The notes: a model not told the origin generated them from the letters alone. Shown: positions 9,174 to 19,047, numbered from the stretch's first letter. The stretch: DNA of 36,519 nucleotides from Rhodovibrionaceae bacterium (GCA_028279885.1 JANQMX010000071.1:1-36519); one strand, 5' to 3'. Numbers and translations are program-made.

Positions 9174-10205
9174 TCAGCGCGCCGGCCGCATGCTGCGCGC
9201 GAGGCCGAGCAAGGCGCGCGAACAGATCAGATCGTCGCGGCTGCCGGTCGACTTGCAGGCGGCTTCCGCCTCCAGCAGCTTGACCAGAGACCGGCTAACA
9301 ACCCCTTGAGGTAGACGGGAAAGCTGCCGCTTGAAGCTCTCCACCCGCTTCCAGAAGATCGGCGGCCGCAGCGAGCGGACCACCGTATCGGCCGATTGGC
9401 CTTCCTCGGCCACGAGGCTTCCGGCCCAGAGCAACTTCTGATAGTGATTGCTGACGGCGCGCAGGATGACGACAGCCGGGATAGCCTCGCTGCTGCAGCG
9501 TCGTAAGGCGCGGTCCGAGCCCTTGAGGTCGCCGTCGGCCACGGCGTAGGCCAGGTCGTCCAGGGTCACCATCGCGCTGTCGCCGACGCAGGCCAGAACG
9601 TCATCCAGTTCCAGGCTCGGGCCTCGGCCCGCCATGTAGAGCTTCAGCTTGTCCAGCTCCAGCCGGGTCAGCCGTCGGTCGCCGCCGAGGTTGCCCAGCA
9701 GATAGCTCATGGCATCGCTGGAGACCGTCAGCCCCTCCGCCGCCAGATCGTCGTGGATGAGGCGCCGCAAGTCGCGCTCTTCGTCGCGGTAGCAGGCGAT
9801 GGCACCCAAGGTTGCATCACCCTCAAAAAGACTGCGCAAGCTCGAGCGGGCGCCGAGCTCGCCGGCCTCGACGACAAGGAGGGCAGCCTGCGGTCCCGCG
9901 CCGAGGGCCGACTTGATGGCCGCTGTCGTCCCGTCGGTGGCGCCCCGCAGAGAAACGACGCGATTGCCGCCGGTGAAACTGAGGGCGCCGAGCTCGTCGG
10001 CGAGGCGGGCCGGGTCCTCCTTGAGCTGCTCCGGCGTCAGCTCCGTGAGGGCGAAAGGGTCATCGGGGAGGGGCAGGATCGCCTTGATCGCCGCCTTGGC
10101 ACGCTCCCGCACCAAGCCGCCGTCCGGACCGAAGAGCAGCAGCCCGCTGACCTCTCCGGGCAGGCCGGCGATCCAGCTATCCGCTTGCGCCGGTTTGACT
10201 TTCAT
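9174..10205 (-). CDS. holA: DNA polymerase III subunit delta
   Basis: 343 aa from ATG 10205, which gives the usual N-terminus (MKVKPAQADSWI...LLFGPDGGLVRERA); the open frame extends 49 residues further but into the lptE gene. Delta is the clamp-loader wrench that opens the beta sliding clamp during replication. The degenerate P-loop FGPDGGLVRERA, GALSFTGGNRVVSLRG, the YLLGNLGGDRRLTRLELDKL motif and the C-terminal collar-like helical domain with HYQKLLWA and FKRQLSRL are all as expected. It starts 13 nt after the lptE stop and is the last gene of the leuS-lptE-holA run, a common alphaproteobacterial order. Confidence 0.95.
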   Translation of the reverse strand: MKVKPAQADSWIAGLPGEVSGLLLFGPDGGLVRERAKAAIKAILPLPDDPFALTELTPEQLKEDPARLADELGALSFTGGNRVVSLRGATDGTTAAIKSALGAGPQAALLVVEAGELGARSSLRSLFEGDATLGAIACYRDEERDLRRLIHDDLAAEGLTVSSDAMSYLLGNLGGDRRLTRLELDKLKLYMAGRGPSLELDDVLACVGDSAMVTLDDLAYAVADGDLKGSDRALRRCSSEAIPAVVILRAVSNHYQKLLWAGSLVAEEGQSADTVVRSLRPPIFWKRVESFKRQLSRLPQGVVSRSLVKLLEAEAACKSTGSRDDLICSRALLGLARSMRPAR

Positions 10206-10218
10206 GAGAGTTGGGCGG

Positions 10219-10752
10219 TCAAGAGCCGCGCTGCTCGGCGCTGGCGAAATAGCTCGCCAGCTGCAAGCGGACCTGCTTCGCCAAGCGCCGGACATTGCGT
10301 TCTCGCGCCGCCTCCTGCGCCGCTTCCGTCGCAAAGGCAGAGGCCAAGACATCGAAGCTGTCGGTGACGCTCGAACTGGCGTTCAAGAGCGGCTCGTCAC
10401 TGCCTTCGCGCACAAGCTGAAAGCTCGCACTCAGAATGATGTCGCTGCGACTGGCCGTTTCATCACGCCGAATGGCGATCTCCTCGACGGTTTCGGCCAA
10501 GCCGAGCACCAGCCGGTAACTCGGATTGCTTGGCTGGCCTCTCGGGTTGAGCTCGTTGCGCAGCGCATTGTGCATGAGCTGGCCGAGCCGGTCGCGAAGC
10601 GGCGTGATGCGGATGGCAGCCAACTGCTGATCGGGGGCGGCCGCCGGGTTGCGGCTCGGCCGGTAAAGCGGCCGGAAGGTGCAGCCGGCCGCCAGAAGCG
10701 GCAGGGCCGCAGCGGCGCTCAAAAGCGCGCGGCGCTCGGTCAGCTTAGGCAA
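10219..10752 (-). CDS. lptE: LPS-assembly lipoprotein LptE
   Basis: 177 aa. Outer-membrane lipoprotein that plugs and supports the LptD channel for lipopolysaccharide export. The signal peptide ends in the lipobox LAAGC with Cys24, followed by TFRPLYRPS, typical of alphaproteobacterial LptE; the body has [22 protein letters not shown]. The start overlaps the leuS stop by 8 nt, and holA follows closely. Sequence conservation of this family is low, so the call rests on the lipobox, the F-RPLY pattern, size and position between leuS and holA. Confidence 0.92.
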   Translation of the reverse strand: MPKLTERRALLSAAAALPLLAAGCTFRPLYRPSRNPAAAPDQQLAAIRITPLRDRLGQLMHNALRNELNPRGQPSNPSYRLVLGLAETVEEIAIRRDETASRSDIILSASFQLVREGSDEPLLNASSSVTDSFDVLASAFATEAAQEAARERNVRRLAKQVRLQLASYFASAEQRGS

Positions 10753-13399
10753 CGACGTTCACCACTCGGTTCGGCACGACGATCACCTTGCGCGGCTGTC
10801 CGCCCTGCAGCGCTTTTTGCACCGCGGCTTGGGACAAGGCCATCTCTTCCAACGATGCCTTCTCGGAGTCCTTCGGCGCCTCAAAGGTGGCGCGCAGCTT
10901 GCCGTTGACCTGAACGGCGATGACCACGCTGACCTCCGTCAAGAGGGCGCCGTCGGCCTCGGGCCAGGCTGCGTCGGAGAGGAGGCCCTGGTGGCCAAGA
11001 CGATGCCACATCTCTTCCGCCAGGTGCGGCATCATCGGACTGACCAGACGGGTCATGCTCTCCCAAGCTTCGCGCAGGGCCCAGGCGCCCCCGAGGCTGG
11101 AGGCCTCGAAAGCGGCGATCTCGTTGCTCAACTGATAGAGCCGCGCCACCGCCTTGTTGAAGTGAAAAGCTTCGATGTCCTTGGACACACCGGCGATGCA
11201 TTTGTGGACGCTTTGGCGCAGCCCTTGCGCCGCCGCGTCGAGTTCGGCTGGAAGGGGTGCCGCCGCCGGCGGCAAGTCGCCGATCGCCTCGTTGAGCTGG
11301 CGCCAAAGGCGTTGCGTGAAGCGCCAAGCGCCCTCGATGCCCGCGTCGGTCCACTCCATCTCGCGATCCGGCGGGCTGTCCGAGAGCATGAACCAGCGCG
11401 CGGTGTCGGCACCGTAGGTGGCGATGATCTCTTCCGGGTCGACGGTGTTGCGCTTGGATTTGCTCATCTTCTCGACCCGGCCGAGCGTGACCGGCTGGCC
11501 CTCGAAGCTGAGCGAACCATCGGCCTCGCGCGTCACTTCCTGCGGCGACAGCCAGCGGCCGTCAGCGCTGCGATAGGTCTCGTGGCAGATCATGCCTTGG
11601 GTGAAGAGCCCCGCGAAAGGCTCGTCGATGCCGACATGGCCGCAGACGCGCATGGCCCGGGTAAAGAAGCGGGCATAGAGGAGATGCAGGATCGCATGCT
11701 CGATGCCGCCGATGTACTGATCGACCGGCAACCAATAGTCGACCGCGGACCGCAGGGTCGGCGTCTCCGCCTGGGGCGCGCAGAAGCGCGCGAAGTACCA
11801 GGAGGAGTCCACGAAGGTGTCCATGGTGTCGCAGTCGCGCTCTGCCGGTCCGCCGCACTTCGGGCAAGACACGTGCTTCCAGGTCGGATGGCGCGGCAGT
11901 GGGTTGCCCGGCTGCGAGAAGTCGACGTCCTCAGGCAAGGTTACCGGTAAATCGGCGCTCGGAACGGGCACCGGCCCACAGGTCGGGCAGTGAATGATCG
12001 GGATAGGGGCGCCCCAGTAGCGCTGCCGGGAAAGGCCCCAGTCGCGCAGGCGGTACTGCACCAGTCCTTCGCCGACCTCCCTGGCCTCCAGGTAGTCAAT
12101 CGTGCGCTCGATGGCCTCGACCGGGGCCAGCACCGCGTCATCGAGAAAACGGGCATTGGTGTAGTTGACCGGCTGCTGATCGGACTTGTCGACGAAGGCG
12201 GTTTCGGTGATGCGGAAGACGGTGTCGTCGCCGATCTTCTGGACCGGATTCTCGGCAAAGGCGGCGGCGTGTTCGCGCGCCTCGTCCTCGGTTGCGTCCC
12301 GGGCGCCGATCGGGCGGTAGGTCTCGATCACCGGAAGATCGTACTTGCGGGCGAAATCCAAGTCGCGCTGGTCTCCGGAGGGCACGCCGAAGATCGCGCC
12401 GGTGCCGTAGTCCATGAGCACGAAGTTGGCCACATAGACCGGCAACTCCCATGCCGGGTCGAGCGGATGGGCACCCTTGAGCCCGGTGTCGTAGCCGCGC
12501 TTCTCGGCGGTTTCGATCGCCTCCTCGCTGGTGCCGAGCCGGTCGCATTCGGCGATGAAGGCGGCGAGCTTGTCGTCCGTCTCGGCGAGCTCGGCGGCCA
12601 GCGGATGATGCGGCGACACGGCGAGGAAGGACGCGCCGTCGAGGGTGTCCGGCCGGGTGGTGAAGACCTTGATCGCGTCGTTTCGGCCTTTCAGCGGAAA
12701 GCTGAGATGTGCGCCACGCGACTGGCCGATCCAGTTCTGCTGCATCAGCCGGACCTTCTCCGGCCAGCGCGGCAGATCGTCGAGCGCGGTCAGCAGCTCT
12801 TCGGAGTAGTCGGTGATCTTGAAGAACCACTGCGCAAGCTGGCGCCGCTCGACAGGCGCGCCCGAGCGCCAGCCGCAGCCATCGATCACCTGTTCGTTCG
12901 CCAGAACAGTATGATCAACCGGATCCCAATTTACCCAGGAGTTCTTGCGATAGACCAATCCCGCCTCGAGGAAGTCGAGGAACATCGCCTGCTGATGGCG
13001 GTAATAGTCGGGCGAGCAGGTGGCGATCTCCCGCGACCAGTCGATGGACAGGCCCATCGTCTGGAGCTGCCCGCGCATGGTCTCGATGTTGGCGTAGGTC
13101 CACTCGGCCGGATGGACGCCCCGCTCCATGGCGGCGTTCTCAGCCGGCAGACCGAAGGCATCCCATCCCATGGGGTGCAGCACGCTGAAGCCCTTGGCGC
13201 GCTTGTAGCGCGCGATCACGTCGCCGATCGTATAGTTGCGCACGTGACCCATGTGGATGCGGCCGGAGGGGTAGGGGAACATCTCCAGCACGTAATACTT
13301 GGGCCGGCCGGGCTCTTCGCTGGCGCGGAAGCAGCCGGCCTCATCCCAAGCGGCCTGCCACTTGCTCTCAATCTCTCTGTGATTCAATCGGCTGGACAT
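10745..13399 (-). CDS. leuS: Leucyl-tRNA synthetase
   Basis: 884 aa from ATG 13399; a GTG at 13408 in frame would add three residues. Class I synthetase charging tRNA-Leu. The HIGH-type motif HMGH is at residues 49-52 ([19 protein letters not shown]), the CP1 editing domain has [12 protein letters not shown], and the KMSKS loop ([16 protein letters not shown]) is near residue 645. A CPTCGP...CPKCGG zinc-ribbon-like stretch sits in the middle, and WYFARFC and [15 protein letters not shown] are present. Length is normal. The DUF3576 gene upstream is 72 nt away on the same strand, so the two may share a transcript. Confidence 0.98.
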   Translation of the reverse strand: MSSRLNHREIESKWQAAWDEAGCFRASEEPGRPKYYVLEMFPYPSGRIHMGHVRNYTIGDVIARYKRAKGFSVLHPMGWDAFGLPAENAAMERGVHPAEWTYANIETMRGQLQTMGLSIDWSREIATCSPDYYRHQQAMFLDFLEAGLVYRKNSWVNWDPVDHTVLANEQVIDGCGWRSGAPVERRQLAQWFFKITDYSEELLTALDDLPRWPEKVRLMQQNWIGQSRGAHLSFPLKGRNDAIKVFTTRPDTLDGASFLAVSPHHPLAAELAETDDKLAAFIAECDRLGTSEEAIETAEKRGYDTGLKGAHPLDPAWELPVYVANFVLMDYGTGAIFGVPSGDQRDLDFARKYDLPVIETYRPIGARDATEDEAREHAAAFAENPVQKIGDDTVFRITETAFVDKSDQQPVNYTNARFLDDAVLAPVEAIERTIDYLEAREVGEGLVQYRLRDWGLSRQRYWGAPIPIIHCPTCGPVPVPSADLPVTLPEDVDFSQPGNPLPRHPTWKHVSCPKCGGPAERDCDTMDTFVDSSWYFARFCAPQAETPTLRSAVDYWLPVDQYIGGIEHAILHLLYARFFTRAMRVCGHVGIDEPFAGLFTQGMICHETYRSADGRWLSPQEVTREADGSLSFEGQPVTLGRVEKMSKSKRNTVDPEEIIATYGADTARWFMLSDSPPDREMEWTDAGIEGAWRFTQRLWRQLNEAIGDLPPAAAPLPAELDAAAQGLRQSVHKCIAGVSKDIEAFHFNKAVARLYQLSNEIAAFEASSLGGAWALREAWESMTRLVSPMMPHLAEEMWHRLGHQGLLSDAAWPEADGALLTEVSVVIAVQVNGKLRATFEAPKDSEKASLEEMALSQAAVQKALQGGQPRKVIVVPNRVVNVVA

Positions 13400-13470
13400 G
13401 TGACGCACCGCTCTATCGAGGCGCCCGCCGGGCGCGCTCGCTGTTACGCGACCAAAACCCGGAGTGAGAC

Positions 13471-14031
13471 TTAACCGGGTTGGGCGATACGCAGCTGCCG
13501 GGCCCGCGTCAGGATGGCGTTCTCAAGATCGACGTTGGTTTGATCGGCAACGCCGGCATCGCTCCAACCACCGGCGTCGTCCTGACGTTGGCGGAACACC
13601 GAGGCCCGGATGCCGTCCGCTCGCAGATCGCGGCCGAGGATGTAGACGTTGACCTTGAAGCGCTCACCCGGTGCGTCGGACGGCGTGTACCAATCGGTGA
13701 TGATCACGCCGCCAAAGGGATCGGCCGAGGCCAGAGGCATGAAGGACACCGTGTCGAGCGAAGCCCGCCAGAGAAAAGAGTTCACGCCGATGCCGCTGCC
13801 GCCACCGCCGCCGGGGACCTCTTCTTCCTGTCCGCCGAACAGCGTGATGCCGTCCTGACCGAAAAGGCCGCCCTGTTTCTGGCTGTAGGTCGAGGTTCCG
13901 CCGGCGCGCCGGAGGTTGTCATCGTCCGGGAACACGGTCCCCTGGTTCGAGTAGTCGCCGCTGCAGGCTGCCAAAGCCAAGGCGCCCAGGCCGACAGCAA
14001 AGATCCGGAAGGACATCTTCATTTCCGTCAT
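13471..14031 (-). CDS. DUF3576 family lipoprotein
   Basis: 186 aa from ATG 14031; the open frame runs upstream to 14061 and other ATG choices are 14022 and 14016. The signal sequence [13 protein letters not shown] ends in a lipobox (LAAC, Cys23), so the mature protein should be membrane-anchored in the periplasm. After a Gly/Ser-rich linker the conserved domain has [31 protein letters not shown] and [18 protein letters not shown], typical of DUF3576, which is commonly found next to leuS in alphaproteobacteria. Function is unknown; an envelope role fits the neighbouring lptE but is inference. Confidence 0.88.
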   Translation of the reverse strand: MTEMKMSFRIFAVGLGALALAACSGDYSNQGTVFPDDDNLRRAGGTSTYSQKQGGLFGQDGITLFGGQEEEVPGGGGGSGIGVNSFLWRASLDTVSFMPLASADPFGGVIITDWYTPSDAPGERFKVNVYILGRDLRADGIRASVFRQRQDDAGGWSDAGVADQTNVDLENAILTRARQLRIAQPG

Positions 14032-14113
14032 CTTGTTTGTTCTGCCTATGGAACGGTGCAAGCCCGCCCATCGCCGATGGCCGTTCCTTCGGCCATGGCA
14101 CTCTTCTTAAGGA

Positions 14114-14143
14114 TAGATAGCGGGGGACGAGGGCTTGTGCCAA
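14114..14143 (-). promoter_or_regulatory. Candidate promoter for the DUF3576-leuS unit
   Basis: On the minus strand, TTGGCA (14143-14138) and TATCTA (14119-14114) are separated by 18 nt, in the 142-nt gap between the TPR-sulfotransferase stop and the DUF3576 start. Predicted transcription start is near 14107, leaving a leader of about 75 nt. Confidence 0.35.
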
Positions 14144-14173
14144 GGCCTTTCTGGGACACTCGAAGGGCAGGCG

Positions 14174-15319
14174 TCAGGCCTGCCACCCCCAGAACGCGGC
14201 GAGCGCGGCGGGGATTTTCGCCCAGGCCCGCTCCGCCTGCGCGGGCGAGAACACGCTGCGCCACTCGTCGGTGGCACCGCGGCGCAGGTGCACCGTCTCC
14301 GCCGCCGCCGTCGGGGTGAAGGCGGCGCGCCCGATCTCCAGGAAGTCGAGCAGCTCCGAAAAGTAGGTCGCCGGGTCTTCGCGGAACGTCTCGAAGCGGG
14401 CCGCATGGACCCGGACCGTTGCCGCATCTCCGCGCGTCATCTCTTCGGTCCAGCCGGCAATCCAAGTGAGCGACAAGGGCAGGTATCGCTCGATCACCCA
14501 ATCCAGCAGAACCGGGAAATCGCTGTCGAGAACCTGCCGCGGCGGCACGATCTTGCGCCAGATCGGCGCCAGCAAGCGCATGGAGACATCATTCTTGACG
14601 AAGTGCGCCCAGGAGAGGCTGGCCTGGCGCGGGTCGCGCAGGTTGAGAACGAGCTTGCGGATGCCGCAAGCCGCCAGGCTGTCCAGATTGTGCGGGGTTG
14701 CCGGGATGTGCTCCTTGGCGATCAAGCCGCCCTCGGCCAGCAGCCGCACCCGGTGGGGGAAAAGACAACAGTCGGGAAAGAGGCCCAGGGAGACGTGCCC
14801 CTGCGCCATGCCCAGTCCCTCAGCCAGCTTGTTCCAAATCGACTCGCTCGCCGATTTCGGCAGGCTGTTGAGCAGAATGCCGGGCAGGCCGCGCGCCCGG
14901 GCGCCGCTCTGGCGCTGCGCGAAGTCCGCCGGCGTCGCGCGGACGGGATTGATCGGCAGCTTGGGCTGGGCGATCTCCCGCTCGGCTTCCGCCTGGCGGC
15001 CGCGGGCGAGGAGCAGATTCACCCGGGCGGCCCGCACCGCATCGCCGCTTTGTCCCTGGGTCTGCCCGTGGGCCTCTGCGTGGGCCAGGATGGCGGCATA
15101 GCTCTCGATCGCCGCATCGAGCAACGCGTCGCCGTCCTGTTCCCGGCCGAGCTGATAGGCGATGGAGGCGAGGAAGGTGAGTGCGTCGGGCTGACCCGGC
15201 ATGCGCCGCAAGATGTCTTCGTAGAGCTGCTTGGCGGCAGAGAGCTGGCCTTGGCTCTGCAGCCGCTTGGCCTCCATGAGCGGTTGCTGAACCGAGGGTG
15301 CGGGTTGGTTGGGTTTCAC
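14174..15319 (-). CDS. TPR-containing sulfotransferase family protein
   Basis: 381 aa if started at GTG 15319; ATG 15277 (367 aa) is an alternative and neither has a clear ribosome site. Residues 15-120 form about two TPR-like helical repeats (EAKRLQSQGQLSAAKQLYED, PGQPDALTFLASIAYQLGRE). The C-terminal part matches a sulfotransferase: the 5'-phosphosulfate loop LLNSLPKSASESIW (149-162) and the 3'-phosphate segment LVLNLRDPRQASLSW (223-237). The likely reaction is transfer of sulfate from PAPS to a carbohydrate or other acceptor; the acceptor is unknown. No signal peptide is visible. It is transcribed away from a second sulfotransferase 164 nt upstream. Confidence 0.78.
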   Translation of the reverse strand: MKPNQPAPSVQQPLMEAKRLQSQGQLSAAKQLYEDILRRMPGQPDALTFLASIAYQLGREQDGDALLDAAIESYAAILAHAEAHGQTQGQSGDAVRAARVNLLLARGRQAEAEREIAQPKLPINPVRATPADFAQRQSGARARGLPGILLNSLPKSASESIWNKLAEGLGMAQGHVSLGLFPDCCLFPHRVRLLAEGGLIAKEHIPATPHNLDSLAACGIRKLVLNLRDPRQASLSWAHFVKNDVSMRLLAPIWRKIVPPRQVLDSDFPVLLDWVIERYLPLSLTWIAGWTEEMTRGDAATVRVHAARFETFREDPATYFSELLDFLEIGRAAFTPTAAAETVHLRRGATDEWRSVFSPAQAERAWAKIPAALAAFWGWQA

Positions 15320-15406
15320 CGGTGTATCTGGAGCATCTGGCCAAACGGTGCGCGGAGGATGGCAGCGGCAGGGGGGCAGTCAAGGGTGCTGCGCGGCTGC
15401 CCGTCC

Positions 15407-15436
15407 TTGACAAAGGCCGCGGCCGCCGCGCTTACG
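15407..15436 (+). promoter_or_regulatory. Possible promoter for the second sulfotransferase
   Basis: A consensus TTGACA (15407-15412) lies in the divergent gap between the sulfotransferase genes; the best -10 candidate, CTTACG/TTACGT about 18-19 nt downstream, is weak. Leader to the ATG would be about 40 nt. Confidence 0.3.
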
Positions 15437-15482
15437 TTTGGTTTCGCATGTCTCTTCCGTTTTCGAACCGCAAGCGAAAAGC

Positions 15483-16334
15483 ATGAGCGGCATTATCTGG
15501 CTCGCGTCCTATCCCAAGTCGGGAAACACTTGGCTGCGCGCCTTCCTCGCCAACTACATGAGCGACAGCCCCGAGGCCGTCCCGATCAACGAGCTGCCGA
15601 AGTTCATCTACGGCGACAGCCATATTCCGCACTACGAACAGCTCGCCGGGCAGCCGCTGGAGGGGCTGAGCGAAGAGGAGCTGGCGGTGCTGCGCGGCCG
15701 CGTGCACCTCTGGCTCGCCCGCGCCAAGCCGCATGAGGTTTTCGTCAAGACTCACAGCGCCATGGGCCGCGTGGGCGGGGCGCCGGCGATCACCCCGGGG
15801 GCGACGGCCGGGGCCATCTATGTCATCCGCAATCCCTGCGACGTCGCCGTGTCTTTCGCGCACCACTATCAGATCCCGGTCTCCCGCGCGGTCGCGTTGC
15901 TCTGTGACGACGACAACATGCTGCCGGCTTCCGGTGGGCAGCTGGCACAGTTTCTCTCAAGCTGGCGCCGCCATGTGCTCGGCTGGACCGAAGCCAAGGG
16001 TCTGACGCTGCATCTCATGCGCTACGAGGACATGCTGCGGGCGCCGGAGGCGACCTTCGGCAAGTTGGTCGCCTTTCTCGGCTTCCCCGCAGAGCCTGAG
16101 CGGCTGGAAAGGGCGCTCGCCTTCTCCTCTTTCCGGGAGCTTTCCGGCCAGGAGCAGGAGAGCGGATTCGTCGAGGCACGGCCGGACGGGAAGAGCGCGT
16201 TCTTTCGCGCCGGCGAGATCGGTCAGCACCGCTGCATCCTGGCTGACGCAGACAGGCAACACCTGATCGACTCCAACCGCGATGTGCTTTCCAAGTACGG
16301 CTACCTCGATGACGAAGGGGCTTTGGTTTTCTAG
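15483..16334 (+). CDS. Sulfotransferase domain protein
   Basis: 283 aa from ATG 15483; the open frame reaches 15 codons further upstream but the conserved N-terminus starts at IIWLASYPKSGNTWLRAF. The PAPS 5'-phosphosulfate loop YPKSGNTW is at residues 10-17, VKTHSA (88-93) supplies the expected catalytic K/H pair, and VIRNPCDVAVSFAHHY (114-129) is the 3'-phosphate-binding element. The C-terminal FRAGEIGQHRCIL resembles the GxxGxWK region with changes. The family is the cytosolic sulfotransferase type; small molecules or glycans are possible acceptors. It is divergent from the TPR-sulfotransferase and 188 nt upstream of a porin gene. Confidence 0.88.
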   Translation: MSGIIWLASYPKSGNTWLRAFLANYMSDSPEAVPINELPKFIYGDSHIPHYEQLAGQPLEGLSEEELAVLRGRVHLWLARAKPHEVFVKTHSAMGRVGGAPAITPGATAGAIYVIRNPCDVAVSFAHHYQIPVSRAVALLCDDDNMLPASGGQLAQFLSSWRRHVLGWTEAKGLTLHLMRYEDMLRAPEATFGKLVAFLGFPAEPERLERALAFSSFRELSGQEQESGFVEARPDGKSAFFRAGEIGQHRCILADADRQHLIDSNRDVLSKYGYLDDEGALVF

Positions 16335-16522
16335 GTGCTTAGCTGGCGCTCTTAACTCTGTTGCTATTTTGCCACGCTTCCCGAGATTTACGTTTGGCTT
16401 AAGCCACACATTCTTGACCTCTTAACCATTCTCGCGCTGATCTGGCCGCGCTTCCCGGGCGGCGGCGTCGACCGGGGGCGTTTGGTACCAAAAGCCACCA
16501 ATAGCTTGAGAGGCAAGGTGTA

Positions 16523-17674
16523 ATGAAAAAAGCTCTAACGGCCACCACGGCCTTGGTTGCAGCGGGCGTCGTCTCCGCTGGGCCGGCCGCGGCGCAGATT
16601 GAACTGCGCCTGGACGGCTACATGAACAACTTCTTTGGTTTCGGTGAGATCGATAACGATAACCCCGACATCGACCGGAACTCTACGAACCTCTTCTCCG
16701 ACGGTGAAGTTTGGTTCGTCGGCGAGTACACCGCCGACAACGGCATCACCTTCGGTGCCAACATCCAGTTGGAAGCCTTCCAAACTGACCCGGACCACAT
16801 CGACGAGAACTTCGCTTTCGTCGAAGGCTCGTTCGGCCGCATCAACGTCGGTTCCGAGAACTCGGCCGCCTACCTGATGCAGTACTCGGCTCCGGAAGCC
16901 GGTGCCCCGCTGAACTCCGGCTGGGTCACGGCTTTCATTCCGCCTGACGACCAGGTCGATTCTTTCCGTCATCCGGCGGTCTCGACGTTCCTGGACTACG
17001 GCAACGACGAGAACGGCATCTCGTACTTCACGCCGCGTTTCGCCGGCTTCCAGCTCGGTTTGACCTACACCCCGACAATCGACGGCGGCGGCGACGGCTC
17101 GAACAGCCCTGCCGACACCGACTGCTCGGGTGAGGGCAACACCTGCGACGGCAGCAACGGTTTCTCGGTTGGCCTCAACTTCGTCGAGTCCTTCAACGGC
17201 TTCGACGTGGCTGTGGCCGGTGGTTTCCGGACCGCGACCGAAGCGATCCAAGAGTTCGACGCCGGGGAGGTTACCACGGCCAACCCCAGCCCGACGTCGC
17301 AAAGCGCGACCGACCAGCTCTACCAGTACAGTGCCGGTCTGAACCTCGGCTTCGGCGGCTTCACGGTCGGCGGTTCCTTCGGCTACGAAGATTCCGACCA
17401 GGCCACCGAGGGTCACTCCTGGGATGCCGGTGTCAGCTACTCGACCGGCCCGATCACCGTTGCCGCGACGTACTTCCAGAGTGAGAGTGAAGGTAGCGCG
17501 GCCGATGGCGAAGACGAGCTGATGGCTGCCAAGGTTGCCATCAACTACACCCTCGCCCCGGGCATCATCACCAGCGGCACGATCATGTACGCTGAGTGGG
17601 AAGACGAGGACAGCAACGCGGATCGCGATGTCGAGGGTATCGTCGGCATCATCGGCCTGCGTTACAACTTCTAA
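16523..17674 (+). CDS. Outer-membrane porin (general porin family)
   Basis: 383 aa. A cleavable signal peptide (MKKALTATTALVAAGVVSAG..AAA) ends near residue 25 with AQIELRLDGYMNNFFGFG, the usual first strand. Alternating hydrophobic/polar strands, many Gly/Asp turns and a C-terminal phenylalanine (IIGLRYNF) recognised by the BAM machinery identify a trimeric-type beta-barrel porin like those of Rhodobacter or Rhodospirillum. The acidic composition and FVEGSFGRINVGSENSAAYL are typical. Ribosome site: AAGG about 5 nt before ATG. A strong terminator follows, so it is monocistronic and probably well expressed. The preceding gap (16335-16522) has TTGACC at 16414-16419 but no clear -10 box. Confidence 0.93.
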   Translation: MKKALTATTALVAAGVVSAGPAAAQIELRLDGYMNNFFGFGEIDNDNPDIDRNSTNLFSDGEVWFVGEYTADNGITFGANIQLEAFQTDPDHIDENFAFVEGSFGRINVGSENSAAYLMQYSAPEAGAPLNSGWVTAFIPPDDQVDSFRHPAVSTFLDYGNDENGISYFTPRFAGFQLGLTYTPTIDGGGDGSNSPADTDCSGEGNTCDGSNGFSVGLNFVESFNGFDVAVAGGFRTATEAIQEFDAGEVTTANPSPTSQSATDQLYQYSAGLNLGFGGFTVGGSFGYEDSDQATEGHSWDAGVSYSTGPITVAATYFQSESEGSAADGEDELMAAKVAINYTLAPGIITSGTIMYAEWEDEDSNADRDVEGIVGIIGLRYNF

Positions 17675-17697
17675 GTCAAAGTTACCGTTTGACTGCA

Positions 17698-17727
17698 GGG
17701 GGAGCCTCGCGCTCCCCCTTTCTTTTT
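17698..17727 (+). terminator. Intrinsic terminator of the porin gene
   Basis: An 8-bp perfect stem GGGGGAGC / GCTCCCCC (17698-17705 and 17711-17718) with a CTCGC loop is followed by TTTCTTTTT. It begins 24 nt after the porin stop codon. This is the clearest Rho-independent terminator in the window. Confidence 0.93.
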
Positions 17728-17780
17728 GCCCCCATCCTTTTAACCTTGTCGCCTGGCGTGCCGCCTCGTATGCCGAGAGC

Positions 17781-18458
17781 ATGAGCGACGTGGCCGGCAA
17801 CCTTGCCCATATTCGCAATCGCATAGCCAAGGCGGCCCGCGGTGCCGATCGGGCGCCGGACTCGGTCACCTTGGTCGCCGTCAGCAAGACCCAGCCGGCC
17901 GAAGCGGTCGAGGCGGCCTTGGCCGCCGGCCAACGCGTCTTCGGCGAGAACCGCGTGCAGGAAGCCAAGTCCAAGTATCCCGCTCTGCGCGAGGCCTGGC
18001 CGGACCTGGAACTGCACCTCATCGGGCCGTTGCAAACCAACAAGGCGGGCGAGGCAATCGCCCTTTTCGACGTCGTTCAGAGCGTCGACCGAGAGAAGCT
18101 GGCTCGCGCCCTGGCCAAGGAGATGGACAAGCAGGGCCGCCGGCCCGCCTGCTTCATCCAGGTCAACACCGGCGAGGAGCCGCAGAAAGCCGGGGTTTTT
18201 CCGCAAGACGCCGAGGCCTTCGTCGCGCTCAGCCGCGATGACCTCGGGCTTCCCGTGCGCGGCCTGATGTGCATTCCCCCCTTCGAAGAAGAGCCGGCGC
18301 CGCACTTCGCGCTGCTGCGCAGCATCGCCGAGCGCAGCGGTCTCTCTCTGCTCTCCATGGGCATGAGCGGCGATTTCGAGACGGCAATCGCACTCGGTGC
18401 CACCCACGTTCGGGTTGGCACCGCCATCTTCGGCGCCCGGCTGACCCAGCCCGCCTAA
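17781..18458 (+). CDS. YggS family pyridoxal-phosphate-binding protein (PLP homeostasis)
   Basis: 225 aa from ATG 17781. Single-domain, alanine-racemase-like TIM barrel that binds PLP without known catalysis and helps keep vitamin B6 and amino acid pools balanced. The PLP lysine is K36 in TLVAVSKTQPAEAV. Also seen are FGENRVQEA, LHLIGPLQTNK, FIQVNTGEEPQKAG and the phosphate-binding SMGMSGDFETAIALGATHVR. The open frame extends upstream across the porin 3' end and terminator and is not coding there. It is convergent with the L,D-transpeptidase gene, 10 nt between stops. Confidence 0.95.
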   Translation: MSDVAGNLAHIRNRIAKAARGADRAPDSVTLVAVSKTQPAEAVEAALAAGQRVFGENRVQEAKSKYPALREAWPDLELHLIGPLQTNKAGEAIALFDVVQSVDREKLARALAKEMDKQGRRPACFIQVNTGEEPQKAGVFPQDAEAFVALSRDDLGLPVRGLMCIPPFEEEPAPHFALLRSIAERSGLSLLSMGMSGDFETAIALGATHVRVGTAIFGARLTQPA

Positions 18459-18468
18459 AGCAGACCGT

Positions 18469-18984
18469 TTAGCGCGCCTCGATCACCACGCGGTCGCCGG
18501 TCGCGGCGCCGGCGAGCAGATGCAGCAGCGTCTCTCGTTCGAGCGCGACGCAGCCCTCGGTCGGCGTGAAGTCCGGGCGGGCGCAGTGCAGGAAGATGGC
18601 GCTGCCCAGGCCCGGGCGCACAGGCGCGTCGTTGTGCCCCAACACCACGATCAGATCGTAGATGTCATCGTCGCGCCAAAGCCGTTCGTGGCTGGCCGAG
18701 TAGGGCAACTTCACGGCTTGGTTGTAGGCGCTGTCCTTTGGATCGTCGCACCAGCCGTCGTCCTCGGCGATGGCGACAACCGGCAGCCCGGTTTCGGGCG
18801 GGGACAGGCGGTCGGGACGGTAGAGCAGGCGGCGCATGGTCCAAGCGCCGGCTGGGCTGGCCCCGTCGCCCTCGCGTTTCTGCGCGCCGGCGATCACGCC
18901 GGAGCGGCCGACGGCGCAGGGGTGGCTCTCGCCGGCCCAGCGGGCGGTCCAACCGTCCTGTTCCAAAGAGACAACCAGGTCCAT
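18469..18984 (-). CDS. L,D-transpeptidase (YkuD) family protein
   Basis: 171 aa. The YkuD catalytic pattern is present: H117 in VLGHND, H133 in AIFLHCARP and Cys145 in PTEGCVAL. L,D-transpeptidases make 3-3 peptidoglycan crosslinks or attach proteins to the wall through meso-DAP. The N-terminal half (CAVGRSGVIAGAQKREGDGA and PAGAWTMRRLLYRPDR) fits the short alphaproteobacterial L,D-transpeptidase subfamily. No signal peptide is visible, which is odd for a periplasmic enzyme, although that is common in this subfamily; a missed upstream start is not supported because no in-frame extension was found. It lies 63 nt downstream of the 303-aa unknown gene on the same strand. Confidence 0.85.
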   Translation of the reverse strand: MDLVVSLEQDGWTARWAGESHPCAVGRSGVIAGAQKREGDGASPAGAWTMRRLLYRPDRLSPPETGLPVVAIAEDDGWCDDPKDSAYNQAVKLPYSASHERLWRDDDIYDLIVVLGHNDAPVRPGLGSAIFLHCARPDFTPTEGCVALERETLLHLLAGAATGDRVVIEAR

Positions 18985-19047
18985 CCCGCTAGGCTACCGT
19001 CTGCCGCGGACGTCGCACAACGGCGCGTGGCCCCCCGCGCGGCAGGG

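Noticed and set aside
16535-18043. Minus-strand open frame of 502 codons across the porin and YggS genes
   Set aside because: It runs across a strong terminator and two well-supported plus-strand genes; no domain is seen.
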